DNA from: CAVSUZ01 sp963791885
GTDB lineage: Bacteria > Pseudomonadota > Alphaproteobacteria > Acetobacterales > Acetobacteraceae
Assembly: GCA_963791885.1 (NCBI GenBank)
Contig: CAWBUL010000006.1
Coordinates: forward strand, 930,001-994,000
Direction of reading: 5' to 3'
Length of the DNA stretch: 64,000 nucleotides
Shown: piece after piece, positions 18,020 to 26,571 of the stretch
Layout of the letters: each line of letters begins with the position of its first letter
Position numbering within the stretch: the stretch's first letter is position 1
Program-made: the position numbers and the translations under genes
Notes under the pieces: model-generated
Told to the model about the DNA's origin: nothing
The model's input: the letters and a program-made list of their open reading frames with translations, nothing else
Database searches by the model: none

Positions 18020-18478
18020 CTATGAAGCCTCTTTTCGAAACACCAGTAATTTGGCTGTGACGTCCTGACACACATCCCCATTCCGGTTCAATGTAAGAGA
18101 GTGCATCAGTACGATGCCACGGTCTTGCTTGGACCGGGACGGTTTTATCTCGACCACCGTACTCTTGACATGCAGCACGTCACTCGGCCGGGTCGGACGA
18201 GGCCACGATACCTCCGCACCCCCGCCGATTACGCCGCACGCAAAGGGAAGGCTTTCCACAAGAAGCCTCATTGTTATCGCCATGGTGTGCCACCCACTGG
18301 CGGCGAGCCCCTGAAAGAAGCTGGCCCGTGCTGCTTCTTCATCGAGGTGGAAGGGTTGCGGATCGAATTGCGACGCGAAGGCCTTGATCTGAGCAGCGTC
18401 GAGCTGGTGTTCAGCACTACGGAACTCCATGCCGACCGCGATGTCTTCAAGGTAAAGCTTTTCACCTGTTGATACCAT
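18020..18478 (-). CDS. MaoC-family dehydratase (hot-dog fold)
   Basis: A 152-residue hydratase-type protein. The pattern LYLEDIAVGMEF at the N-terminus and the catalytic region FASQFDPQPFHLDEEAA (Asp and His of the hydratase 2 motif, about residues 36-52) fit the R-specific enoyl-CoA hydratase/MaoC family. The following segment FQGLAASGWHTMAI matches the substrate-tunnel helix. It is a single-domain, normal-length member. Likely reaction: hydration of a 2-enoyl-CoA or related acyl-CoA in the cytoplasm. It stands alone with no beta-oxidation partners nearby, so the substrate is unknown. Confidence 0.88.
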   Translation of the reverse strand: MVSTGEKLYLEDIAVGMEFRSAEHQLDAAQIKAFASQFDPQPFHLDEEAARASFFQGLAASGWHTMAITMRLLVESLPFACGVIGGGAEVSWPRPTRPSDVLHVKSTVVEIKPSRSKQDRGIVLMHSLTLNRNGDVCQDVTAKLLVFRKEAS

Positions 18479-18768
18479 TGCCGAATTCTACCCTTCCGAG
18501 CACACTACCTGCCGCTACAAGACGAGGCTGAGCGGAATAGACCCTATTTACAAGCCGTGGCGCTAGCCCGTCTTTCGAGAGAAGGCACGCGATGACGACA
18601 ACCTACGACCCCAAGATGACAGCCCTATTCAAGCGGGTTCTCTGAGTGAGTTACTTGTCGCTATTGCGGGTCGCTGCAAATTGCGCGAAGGTCAAATCCG
18701 ACAGCAAAGAAGGTCCGGCAGGTCCTGGCGGTGGTCCGCCTGCATGCCGTTTGACGTGAGATAATGCG
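18479..18768. other. Intergenic stretch with a possible truncated gene start
   Basis: No full gene. At 18592-18645 an ATG with GAGAGAAGG upstream opens a 17-codon frame (MTTTYDPKMTALFKRVL then stop) that reads like the beginning of a real protein cut short. It may be a remnant left by past insertions in this accessory area. The diverged hairpin repeat starts just after this stretch. Confidence 0.25.
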
Positions 18769-18878
18769 AGTGGTCCGATCCTGACGCTTGCGTCCAGCAA
18801 GCGTCAGGTGAAACGGCTCACAAAACTTAAGGTGTAGTGGATCGAAGCAGACGCTATAGTCCGTCGGACTCGAACCAC
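18769..18878 (+). repeat. Hairpin-bearing direct repeat, copy 1
   Basis: The element contains a perfect hairpin CTGACGCTTG-CGTCCAG-CAAGCGTCAG at 18781-18807. It is matched by copy 2 at 19672-19779 in the same orientation. Over the first 58 bases the copies differ at about 9 positions; similarity continues more weakly to a shared AACCAC. The loop differs while the arms are identical, so the stem is conserved. The two copies bracket two small orphan genes. Confidence 0.65.
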
Positions 18879-19020
18879 GAGTGTCCTGTCCCTGAAGTCC
18901 GCCGCGCCAAGCGGCAGACGAAAGGGATAAGCCACTGAAACAAAGCAGAGTGGCCCGAACTGAAGGGTGTCACGCATGTGACGAACCTCAGATTTGGGAC
19001 GCCGGGGAGAAACCTTCGTT

Positions 19021-19386
19021 ATGGCCGTGCTCAACATCATGACGCCGGGTTACGAGCTTGGAGGCACCGCAACGCAGTATGTCCCCAACCCTTGGGGCAC
19101 CCCCGATGCGCCGGCCTGCGACGTCTGGGTGCTATGCACCATGACCTCGTTCCAGGTGAATGATACCGGGGCGCTGGCGGGCTATGGTATTATCGAGTAT
19201 GAATACGTTGATAGCAATGGTCAGGTACAACAGACGCAAATCGCAGACCCTAGCAACTTATCCAACGTGATTCCGGAATACCTGCTCCAGAGCTATTTCA
19301 TTCAAAATATGTTGTCGGTAACCTTGGCAATTATTACTTACAATACTGGTGCGGCGGGCACCGTCACTTTGTTTCAATGGGGTTGA
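19021..19386 (+). CDS. Orphan beta-rich hypothetical protein of the repeat-flanked cassette
   Basis: A 121-residue protein starting MAVLNIMTPGYELGGTATQ, without signal peptide or membrane helix. It is rich in Thr, Tyr, Asn and Gln and looks like an all-beta domain (for example GYGIIEYEYVDSNGQVQQTQ, and MLSVTLAIITYNTGAAGTVTL near the end). I do not recognise the family. Its base composition is noticeably more AT-rich than neighbouring genes, suggesting transfer. A GGGGAGAAACC sequence precedes the ATG. The next small gene starts 2 bases after its stop, so the two are translated together. Confidence 0.6.
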   Translation: MAVLNIMTPGYELGGTATQYVPNPWGTPDAPACDVWVLCTMTSFQVNDTGALAGYGIIEYEYVDSNGQVQQTQIADPSNLSNVIPEYLLQSYFIQNMLSVTLAIITYNTGAAGTVTLFQWG

Positions 19387-19388
19387 AC

Positions 19389-19673
19389 ATGGCTAGACAT
19401 CCGATGATGCAATCCACCGACCCGAAACTCGTTGCCAAGTCTCGCGCCTTCGTCGTCTACGACATAACGACCGGCGAAATTCTACATGTGCATCATTCGC
19501 TGGATTTCGGTACAGGGGTGCCGGCACGGGAGAAGCCCGAAGCGCGTGCGCGTCGACTGGCAGGCAATCGAACCGGACCGGATGTGGATATCATTGAGGT
19601 CGATCCTTCTGAGGTGCGTCGTCGAGAACGAATGCGCGTCGATCTCGCGTCGCGTAAGGTCGCCCGCATCTAG
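19389..19673 (+). CDS. Orphan small protein of the repeat-flanked cassette
   Basis: A 94-residue soluble protein from ATG 19389. The core AFVVYDITTGEILHVHHS resembles a widespread but uncharacterised small-protein pattern in which Y-D-x-x-T-G-x-I-x-H-x-H is followed by a charged helical region and a closing V-D-P strand (here IIEVDPSEVRRRERMRVDL). No enzymatic motif beyond the His pair is visible. It is coupled to the upstream 121-residue gene with a 2-base gap, and the second hairpin repeat begins at its stop codon. Confidence 0.55.
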   Translation: MARHPMMQSTDPKLVAKSRAFVVYDITTGEILHVHHSLDFGTGVPAREKPEARARRLAGNRTGPDVDIIEVDPSEVRRRERMRVDLASRKVARI

Positions 19674-19779
19674 TGGTCTGATTCTGACGCTTGTGTCGCG
19701 CAAGCGTCAGGTGAATCGGGCCACGAAACAATGGCAGGTGGTTCAAGTCAGGCGGTATCATCGGCCTGACTTTAACCAC
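19672..19779 (+). repeat. Hairpin-bearing direct repeat, copy 2
   Basis: The hairpin CTGACGCTTG-TGTCGCG-CAAGCGTCAG (19684-19710) is identical in its arms to copy 1 and starts 11 bases after the stop of the 94-residue gene. A second inverted repeat, AAGTCAGGC / GCCTGACTT, follows at about 19745-19772. The bases from 19780 to the IS3 end at 19975 show no gene. Confidence 0.65.
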
Positions 19780-20036
19780 CAGGCCTTTGGCCACGGAGTT
19801 GGCGAAATTGACCGGCTCCATGAGGGCTGGCGGTTCATAGACTCTTCCCAGCATTGCCGGTGTCGGCTGCCGTGGCACGCATGCCAGCCAGCCTCTGGCG
19901 CTGCCTTAGCTTCCCTAGCTTGGCCTTACCAGGCAAAGCTGCCAGGACGTTCGCCAACCTGTCACGCAGGCTCATTGAGGTGGTCCCGTTCTGCGGGACA
20001 GTTTGGCGGCTTTGCTAAGCTTGGTTCTGTGTCACT

Positions 20037-20906
20037 TCAGGCCGCCAATTTCGTTGTTTCTATTCCTCCGACTTCAGTCGCGGCATACGCCTCGTCAGGA
20101 GTGAGCCCGCCCAGTGCTGAGTGAGGCCGGTGACCGTTGTAGTAACTGATCCACCGGGTCAGTCCCGTTCGCAGCTCCGAGCCCGTTTCAAACGCGTGCA
20201 GATAGACGCACTCGTATTTCAGACTACGCCACAGCCGTTCGATGAACACGTTGTCCATCCACCGGCCGCGGCCGTCCATCGAGATCCGCACACCAGCGCC
20301 GGTCAGCACCTCCGTAAATCGTGGCGAGGTGAACTGGCTCCCCTGATCGCTGTTGAAGATGTCCGGCCGGCCAAACCGCACCAGCGCTTCCTCCAACGCA
20401 GCGACGCAGAACTCCACATCCATGGTGTTCGACAAACGCCAGCTCAGCACCCGCCGCGTCGCCCAATCCATCACCGCGACCAGATAGAGGAAGCCGCGCC
20501 GCATCGGAATATAGGTGATATCCGCACACCAGACCTGGTTCGGCCGATCGACCACGAGATCGCGTAGCAGATACGGGTAGATCCGGTGCTCGGGATGCGG
20601 AACCGTGGTCCGCGGCCGCTGGTAGATCGGCGTCAGCCCCATCGTCGCCATCAGCCGCCGCACCCGCTTGCGGCCGACAGCGTGACCCAGACGGCGCAGA
20701 TGACGCGTCATCTGCCGCGATCCATACCACGGCGTTTCCAGGAACTGCTCGTCGAGCAGCCGCATCAGCAGCAGGTTCTCCGCCGTCTCCAGTGCCGCCG
20801 CGCGGTAAAACGTGGAGCGGCCGATCGACACCAGCGCGCACTGCCGTGCAACCGAAAGGTGCGGATGGCCCGGCTCAATCATCGATCGCCTTCGATCCAC
20901 GCTCAT
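20037..20906 (-). CDS. IS3-family transposase OrfB (DDE integrase core)
   Basis: The catalytic half of the IS3 transposase. Counting from the ATG that overlaps the orfA stop it has 289 residues, but the active OrfAB protein is normally made by -1 frameshifting from orfA. The HTH_21-like region (RHLRRLGHAVGRKRVRRLM) is followed by the rve core: first Asp in WCADITYIPM, second Asp in NSDQGSQFTS, and the Glu in FIERLWRSLKYE, giving a full DDE triad with the D-35-E spacing style of the family. The C-terminal YNGHRPHSALGGLTPDEAY motif is typical. Confidence 0.93.
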   Translation of the reverse strand: MSVDRRRSMIEPGHPHLSVARQCALVSIGRSTFYRAAALETAENLLLMRLLDEQFLETPWYGSRQMTRHLRRLGHAVGRKRVRRLMATMGLTPIYQRPRTTVPHPEHRIYPYLLRDLVVDRPNQVWCADITYIPMRRGFLYLVAVMDWATRRVLSWRLSNTMDVEFCVAALEEALVRFGRPDIFNSDQGSQFTSPRFTEVLTGAGVRISMDGRGRWMDNVFIERLWRSLKYECVYLHAFETGSELRTGLTRWISYYNGHRPHSALGGLTPDEAYAATEVGGIETTKLAA

Positions 20907-21187
20907 CGACCGAAGGCTTTCGCCAAAAAATCGCGTTCCACCACCAGCTGCCCGATCTTGGCGTGCAGTTTCTCCACCTCTTCTTCCCGGGCGACTTCCT
21001 TCGCTTCCGTCTTGCCCGAGAACACCGACGATAGCCCGTCCACCGCCTGGCGCTTCCACTCGCTGACCATCGTCTGATGCACACCGTGCTTCGTCGCCAG
21101 CTGCGCCGTCGTCAGCTCACCGCGCAGTGCCTCAAGGGCAACCTTCGCCTTGAATTCCGCCGAATATCGCTTCCGTTTGCCCGTCAT
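20903..21187 (-). CDS. IS3-family transposase OrfA (HTH)
   Basis: A 94-residue DNA-binding subunit beginning MTGKRKRYSAEFKAKVALEA, with the HTH at TTAQLATKHGVHQTMVSEWK and a C-terminal leucine-zipper-like helix (EEEVEKLHAKIGQLVVERDF). Near its end the minus-strand heptamer T-TTT-TTG (plus 20924-20930) lies in the correct frame for -1 slippage into orfB; after slippage the product continues G-E-S-L-R-S into the OrfB frame. ATG 21187 is chosen over the longer reading to 21217 because it fits the family start. Confidence 0.92.
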   Translation of the reverse strand: MTGKRKRYSAEFKAKVALEALRGELTTAQLATKHGVHQTMVSEWKRQAVDGLSSVFSGKTEAKEVAREEEVEKLHAKIGQLVVERDFLAKAFGR

Positions 21188-21337
21188 CGGGTCCGTCCTC
21201 CAGCCAGGGCGAACCAAGCTTAACCCCCTGTCCCAGTTTCCGGGACCACCTCACATTTATCACTTCTATGGCTTTGTAAGCGAAGCGACAGAGAAATTCC
21301 TTGACACTCCTACTAACATTGTGCTCTCCTCCTCCCC

Positions 21338-22042
21338 GTGACCGCCGCGGCAAACACCGCTGACCCAGCCCACCACCCCGATCCTCACCAGGACCGGCCA
21401 GCCGCCCCCTTATCCACCCGCGCCACCCGCCTGCTCGGCGTTCTCCACGCCCTCATCGCCTTCGGCAAGCAACTCGCCGACGTCCTGCAACGCGATCCTC
21501 TCGACGCCGAAGCCAGCTTCGGGGTCATCCACCGCTTCGGCACCTTGCGAATCAAATTCATGCTCGCCCGCATCACCCGCGGCCTCCTGCTCGCCGAGGC
21601 GCTGCAAGCCAAGCTCGCACGCCGCGCCGATCGCCCGGACCCCGTGCGCACGCCCCGTGCGCCCCGTGAGCCATCATCCCCCCGCAAACCGCGCAGCCCA
21701 CGCGCTAACACCCCGCAACCCAACAGCGACGACTCCCTTTTCGCCTCCCTGCCAACCGCCGAGGAAATCGCCGAGCAGCTCCGCACCCGCCCGGTCCACG
21801 CCGTCCTGCATGAGATTTGCAGCAACCTCGGCATCGTGCCGTCCGACAAGTTGTGGCGAGACATCGTCAACGTCCTCACCGAAAACCGCGGCAGCTTCCT
21901 CAAGTTTTGGAACGACGCCCTCGACCGCAGCGCCATCACCAATTTCATCCCGCCGGACACACCGATAAACCCGGCGATGCTGCTGCAGCGGCGGGAACCC
22001 CGCCCGATAACCGTCGGCCTGGTCTCCACCGGACCGCCCTGA
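21338..22042 (+). CDS. Hypothetical protein with helical N-terminal and conserved-looking C-terminal halves
   Basis: A 234-residue soluble protein. The first 75 residues after a Pro-rich start form a helical region (LLGVLHALIAFGKQLADVLQ and FGTLRIKFMLARITRGLLL). A Pro/Arg/Ser-rich linker (about 95-135) separates it from a C-terminal helical part (LPTAEEIAEQLRTRPVHAVL, then DKLWRDIVNVLTENRGSFLKFW). The architecture, two helical blocks joined by a disordered basic linker, is common among uncharacterised alphaproteobacterial proteins, but I cannot name a family. It sits between two insertion sequences, with a terminator-like hairpin 35 bases after its stop. Confidence 0.6.
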   Translation: MTAAANTADPAHHPDPHQDRPAAPLSTRATRLLGVLHALIAFGKQLADVLQRDPLDAEASFGVIHRFGTLRIKFMLARITRGLLLAEALQAKLARRADRPDPVRTPRAPREPSSPRKPRSPRANTPQPNSDDSLFASLPTAEEIAEQLRTRPVHAVLHEICSNLGIVPSDKLWRDIVNVLTENRGSFLKFWNDALDRSAITNFIPPDTPINPAMLLQRREPRPITVGLVSTGPP

Positions 22043-22076
22043 ACGGATCGCACAAACAATCGAAGCCGTCATGCGA

Positions 22077-22098
22077 CTGAAACCGACCGCGGTTTCAG
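22077..22098 (+). terminator. Hairpin downstream of the hypothetical gene
   Basis: CTGAAACCG-ACCG-CGGTTTCAG is a perfect 9-bp stem with a 4-base loop, 35 bases after the stop at 22042. No T-run follows, so it may be a rho-assisted terminator or an mRNA-stabilising hairpin. Confidence 0.4.
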
Positions 22099-22200
22099 CG
22101 TCGTATAAATGCGCCCGCTCTCAGGAAATGAAGCGGTTCTTTACCCCTATACCCTCGTCCGTGAAGAACCCTGATCGGGTTGCGTGACTGACGGACACGG

Positions 22201-23509
22201 TCAGGATCGAACCGCTCGCAGGAGCCGGTTCGCCCGAGAGAGCGAGTAATATAAGAACCAACGCACAAGAATGGCCAGCCAGGCCAGCAGCAACCGGAAG
22301 TTGTACCCAACTGCGGCGGGCACCGCATTGACCGCATCGCCGGCTGGTGTGGCGAGATAGTTGCGGCCCATGCGGTGCTCGGCCTTGAGGGGGCCGATCA
22401 CGGGTTCCACGGTGGCCCGCCGTCGCAGCGCCGGCTTGATGGTCTGCGTGACGCCACGCTTCTGTCCCGCGGTGAATACCCGCAGCCCAGGCGCGCTCGG
22501 TGCATTGTGACCGCGATAGCCTGCATCAGCGATCACCTGTGTCAGTGAGACGCCGATCTGCTGCGTGATCGCCGGAATGATGCTCGCCAGCGTGTGCCCG
22601 TCATACGGATTGCCCGGCAGTGCCGCGACATGAGCGACGAACTGCCCGCCTTTGGACCGATTCAGCGTAGTCGCCACCGAGACCTTGACGCCAAATTCGT
22701 ATGGCCGATGCGCCTTGCCCTTGCCGATACACGCCACTTCCGGCGCGTGCAGGCTGTAGATCTTCGGACCGCGCTGGCGTTGCGTCTGTGATCGCACTGG
22801 CCGGCGATCTTGCGCATGATATCGCGGATCACCCGGCCCAATTGGGTGCGCAGGGTCCGCAGCATTCGATTGGCGCGCTTGAACTGCTTGGCATGCGCAT
22901 AGCGCTGATGGCGGATCAGCGCGATCTTGCCGAGCCTTGTGTAGGACTGGCGCAATCTGACGCCGTGCCTGTGTGCCAGTCGTACCAGCAACTCGCGCGC
23001 GCGGTGCAGCAGCTTCGCATCGGTCGGGAAGGCGATCGCTTTTGGCTGCACCGTCGTATCGACGATGACGCGGGTGAAGTCTGCGGGCTTGGCGGCGCCC
23101 ATCCGGGTGGCGGCGTGCAGGCTCTCCTGCAACCGCGCCTTCAGCTTCTCTTCCCCCATGCGCTGGCGCCAACGGGTCAGCGAGGAGCGATCGAATGGCA
23201 GCCGGTGGCAGACTGATCGCCTCGCCGCAGAGCAGCTGATAATACGGGTTCTCCAGCCAGCGTTCGCACAGCGCCTCATCGGAAAGGCTGTGCATGTGCT
23301 TGATGATGGCGAGGCCGGCCATCAGCCGCGTCGGCAGCGGCGGTCGTCCGGGCGTGTTCGCTGTAGCTCGCGCCGAGCTGATCTTCGAGGAACCGCCAGT
23401 CGATGGTGGCGGCGAGCTTCGAGAGCGGATGGTGCAGGTCGACGATCTGATCGAGCCGTGAGTGCAGCAGATCGCGCTGACCGCTGTCACGCCGTTCCCT
23501 CGGACGCAT
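22201..23509 (-). pseudogene. IS5-family transposase, decayed by frameshifts and a deletion
   Basis: Three frames together spell an IS5-type DDE transposase starting MRPRERRDSGQRDLLHSRLD. Order of recognisable blocks: DWRFLEDQLGASYS, PPLPTRLMAGLAIIKHMHSL, LPFDRSSLTRWRQRMGEE, VIVDTTVQPKAIAFPTDAK (first Asp), QRGPKIYSLHAPEVACIGKG, VIADAGYRGHNAP (second Asp) and ATVEPVIGPLKAEHRMGRN (Glu). Switches occur near 23365 and near 23205, each cured by dropping one base, and near 22785, where about 50 bases expected in the family are missing. The element cannot make a full protein. Its terminal inverted repeats could not be located with confidence. Confidence 0.85.
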
Positions 23510-23687
23510 CGGTGTTGCTCCGTGCCGGATTGGGCCGAGCGAATCACACCCCGCCGCGTCGGCGCAATTTGCAAGCAATCGCGGCGCAGAGCAGCGTTTT
23601 CTGGCGAATGCGGTTATTTGCGCGGGGCGGAAAGACGTTGCCGCTCAAGGGGTTCCAGATAGCTCACGGACGACTAATTCGTGCAAA

Positions 23688-23707
23688 AGGCCTGCTTCGG
23701 CAGGCCT
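23688..23707 (-). terminator. Rho-independent terminator of the mnmG-par-hyu gene run
   Basis: On the minus strand AGGCCTGC-CGAA-GCAGGCCT forms a perfect 8-bp stem followed at once by TTTTG. The stem overlaps the TAG stop codon of the binding-protein gene ending at 23706. This marks the end of the long minus-strand gene run. Confidence 0.85.
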
Positions 23708-24956
23708 AAGCCATCTTCAACGGCCACCGCAGCGCAGCTTGCGCTGCGTCTTGCGGCCACACCGTCGTATAATCCAGGCCATCGAGCTGCGTAATGTAGG
23801 TCGCGCCCTCGTCGTTCTGGCCCGTCGCATCAAACTTCACGCCCCGATATCCGACGAGCAGATCCTTCTCTGGCATATCCGTCGCCTGGAGTGCCGCTTG
23901 AAGCTTCCCGGGATCGGTTGACCCCGCCCGGTTGATCGCATCCGCGAGCACAATGAAAGCCTGCATCACGCGGCCGCTCGCGTCCGACATATCCCGGCCT
24001 GTCTTGGTCTTATAGAGTGCGTTCACCTTGGCGGTCAGGCTGTCTGGTTTGCCCAGCGACCACGCGCTGCGGTTCAGCACGCCCTGGGCCAGCGGCCCCA
24101 CAGAACTGACAAAAGAAGGATCAGAAAACCCGGCGCTGTCGCCGATGATCATCTGCGGCAGCCAGTTCAGCGAGTGCAAAGTCTTCATGTACAAAATCGC
24201 ATCCGACGTGTAGCTGACGAACAGCACCACATCCGGATTCTTCGCCTTCAGGCTCAGCACCTCCGCGGATACATCCGGACTGTTGGCCGAGTAACGCACC
24301 CGGATCGCCACCGGAAAGCCGGCGGTCTTCGCCGCCGCCTCGATCGCATCTCCGACCGACGACCCGTAATCCGTATTCTCCGCCACGATTGCGATCGTAT
24401 TTATAGTCCGTCCGGCGGCCTTCATCTCCCTGAGAAACCGCATGTAGGTGTCGGCGAAATTGGGCGCGATCGGCGTCACCCGGAAGGTCCACTTGTAACC
24501 ACGACCGGTGATATTGGCCGCAACCGAATCACTCACCACGAATGGAACACCATAGCGTTCTGCGACCGCCGTTGCCGTCAGTGCCGTGTTCGACTGATAG
24601 GATCCGATCAGCGCCGCAACACGATCCTGGGTGATCAGCCGCAGAGCCTCGGTCTGCGCCAGTGCTGGATCGCCGCGATGATCCACAAAAATCGTCTCGA
24701 TCGACGCATTGCCCAATGCAGGAAGCCCGCTGGTCGCCGCGAGCGGAATGGGCGCAAGCTCAGGATGCGCGCCGTTGACGATCTCCTGCCCGACCTCGAT
24801 TGCGGCCTTGCACTCCTGCCCGGCCCCCGCCGAATTCCCTGTCAGAGGATAAAGCCCGCCGATTTTAACAGGGGCCGCGGCGCTCGCCCCGGAGCCGACC
24901 GCGAAGACAGGCGCCACCGCCGCCCAAGCCAATACCTCACGCCGACTGAGTATCAC
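23706..24956 (-). CDS. ABC transporter substrate-binding protein, branched-chain amino acid (LivK/HAAT) type
   Basis: About 416 residues from GTG 24956; longer readings start at 24986 or 25013. GTG is preferred because GGGGAGGA lies just upstream and the twin-arginine signal (SRREVLAWAAVAPVFAVG) is then at the N-terminus. The mature protein opens VKIGGLYPLTGNSAGAGQE, the hallmark of type 1 periplasmic binding proteins for branched-chain amino acids, amides and ureas. RVAALIGSYQSNTALTATAV and YGSSVGDAIEAAAKTAGF are further conserved blocks. No permease or ATPase is nearby. Its place directly after hyuA-hyuB (61 bases after the hyuB stop) suggests it binds a hydantoin-related or amino-acid-like substrate for those enzymes, or supplies a distant importer. 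Confidence 0.9.
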   Translation of the reverse strand: MILSRREVLAWAAVAPVFAVGSGASAAAPVKIGGLYPLTGNSAGAGQECKAAIEVGQEIVNGAHPELAPIPLAATSGLPALGNASIETIFVDHRGDPALAQTEALRLITQDRVAALIGSYQSNTALTATAVAERYGVPFVVSDSVAANITGRGYKWTFRVTPIAPNFADTYMRFLREMKAAGRTINTIAIVAENTDYGSSVGDAIEAAAKTAGFPVAIRVRYSANSPDVSAEVLSLKAKNPDVVLFVSYTSDAILYMKTLHSLNWLPQMIIGDSAGFSDPSFVSSVGPLAQGVLNRSAWSLGKPDSLTAKVNALYKTKTGRDMSDASGRVMQAFIVLADAINRAGSTDPGKLQAALQATDMPEKDLLVGYRGVKFDATGQNDEGATYITQLDGLDYTTVWPQDAAQAALRWPLKMA

Positions 24957-25017
24957 GACGTCCTCCCCGCCCCAACTTGAGATCATGGTGCCGCAGCCGA
25001 ATGGATGCGGCAATCAG

Positions 25018-26571
25018 TCACTCACCCGTGGAGTGTCCGCCTCCGCCGGGCGTAGCAAGCAAAACGCGATCGCCCTGATGAAGAACATGCTGGCTCTTAG
25101 GGTCGATATCGCTGCCATTGATCCGCAAGAGCCCCGTGGCACCGGCACCGCCGCCCTGAATGCCGAAAGCCGGGATTACTGTTCTCTCGGCAAGAAACGA
25201 CACAGTCAACGGAGAAGGCGAAAGACTCTCGATTTCGATTTCCTGCCCCATGCCGCCACGCCACCGGCCTATACCTCCGCTGGCATCGCGCAATCGCTTG
25301 CAGTGGAATCGCAGCGGCGCAATCTGCTCACTGACTTCCACGCTGGTCGACGCGACATTCGAAGGCCAGGACAGGCAATGCTGTCCGTTTCGCCCCCAGC
25401 CCGCGCCCATACCGCCGTTGAAGAAGAACATATTGGCATACGGCTTTCCGTCCGGCCGCACCCCCGCCTGGTTCATCCCCCACAACGGCGAACCGCACGC
25501 CGCGATCACCTGCTCCGGCACGATCTGGCCGAGGCAACCGAACACCAGCATCGGCAGATAATGACCGATCAACATCCGAGAGCCGCCGGCCGACGGGAAC
25601 TGCGGATTGACGATGCACCCCGCCGGCGCCGACAGACGAATGGACCGCCACGACCCTTCATTGTTCGGCAGACTTGGGCTGAGGCAGACCTTCAGCCCGT
25701 ACATCGTCATGGCGAAGGTGTAGCACAGGGCGCAGTTGATGGCCCGACCCACCTGAGGATCGGTGCCCGCGTAGTTCACTTCGATCTCATCACCCCGTAT
25801 CGTCAGCGCCATCCGCAGTGTGATGGGCTGGTCCATCAGCCCGTCGGTCTGTAATTCGCTACGGTACGTCCCGTCCGGCAGCCGCGTAATCGCGGCACGC
25901 ATCGCTGCCTCGGACCGGCCATGGATTTCCGCCGCAAGCTCGCTCAGGTCCTGCAGTCCTGCCGCCCGCATTAAAGAACCGAGGCGATCCTCCATCGTAT
26001 CTAACGCAACGATTTGGGCCCAAAGATCCCCCACGGTCTGGTCCGGCGTCCGCACGTTCTGCCGCAACAGCGCAATCAATGTCTCATCGAGTTGTCCGGC
26101 ACGCATCAGCTTCCAGGGTGGAATCTGGAAGCCTTCCTCGAACACTTCGCGCGGTTCCGGGCTGCGGATCTTCCCGCCAATATCCGGCGCGTGTGCCGTG
26201 GACGCGCTGAAACCGATCAGCCGACCCTCGAAGAACAGGGGCTTGGCCACCGTGATGTCGTTCAGGTGACCCGTGCCAAGCCAGATATCATTGGTGATCA
26301 GCACATCCCCGGGCGCCAACGCATCAGGCGGAAATATCCGAAGGAAGTGCTTCACCGTATGTGGCAGCGTGCCGATAAAGCTCGGAATACTCTCTGTCGC
26401 TTGCACCAGCGACTGACCCGCCGCATCGGTCAGGATACAGCTGAAATCGTAGCTCTCCCGCACCAATGTCGAAAAACTCGTACGCACCAAGGCGGCTGCG
26501 GCTTCATCTACGATGGAAATTAACCGCCGCCACAGCAGTTCCAGCGCGACTGCGTCGAACGGTGCATTCAT
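25018..26571 (-). CDS. hyuB: Hydantoinase B / oxoprolinase-type subunit (HyuB)
   Basis: A 517-residue cytoplasmic subunit of the ATP-dependent hydantoinase/5-oxoprolinase family. It begins with LELLWRRLISIVDEAAAALV, and contains FSCILTDAAGQSLVQATES, PGDVLITNDIWLGTGHLNDI (metal-site region of the family) and ends in GDRVLLATPGGGGHSTGE, the Gly-rich terminal motif of HyuB. Length is normal. Its ATG overlaps the hyuA stop by 4 bases (coupled translation). With HyuA it should hydrolyse a cyclic amide such as a hydantoin or 5-oxoproline using ATP; the exact substrate cannot be read from sequence. Confidence 0.93.
   Translation of the reverse strand: MNAPFDAVALELLWRRLISIVDEAAAALVRTSFSTLVRESYDFSCILTDAAGQSLVQATESIPSFIGTLPHTVKHFLRIFPPDALAPGDVLITNDIWLGTGHLNDITVAKPLFFEGRLIGFSASTAHAPDIGGKIRSPEPREVFEEGFQIPPWKLMRAGQLDETLIALLRQNVRTPDQTVGDLWAQIVALDTMEDRLGSLMRAAGLQDLSELAAEIHGRSEAAMRAAITRLPDGTYRSELQTDGLMDQPITLRMALTIRGDEIEVNYAGTDPQVGRAINCALCYTFAMTMYGLKVCLSPSLPNNEGSWRSIRLSAPAGCIVNPQFPSAGGSRMLIGHYLPMLVFGCLGQIVPEQVIAACGSPLWGMNQAGVRPDGKPYANMFFFNGGMGAGWGRNGQHCLSWPSNVASTSVEVSEQIAPLRFHCKRLRDASGGIGRWRGGMGQEIEIESLSPSPLTVSFLAERTVIPAFGIQGGGAGATGLLRINGSDIDPKSQHVLHQGDRVLLATPGGGGHSTGE

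Larger units (their letters stand above)
19976..21253 (-). mobile_element. Complete IS3-family insertion sequence
   Basis: A 1278-bp element. The terminal inverted repeats begin TGAGGTGGTCCCG at both ends (left from 19976, right reading inward from 21253), and both contain a further GGGACAG. The flanking triplet CAT occurs directly outside each end (19973-19975 and 21254-21256), the 3-bp target duplication expected for IS3-group elements. It holds orfA and orfB on the minus strand, with a -1 frameshift signal between them. Both frames are uninterrupted and the DDE residues are present, so it may be active. Confidence 0.93.

Noticed and set aside
18780..19710. Integron attC sites flanking the two-gene cassette.
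   Set aside because: The paired hairpins lack the RYYYAAC/GTTRRRY ends expected of attC.
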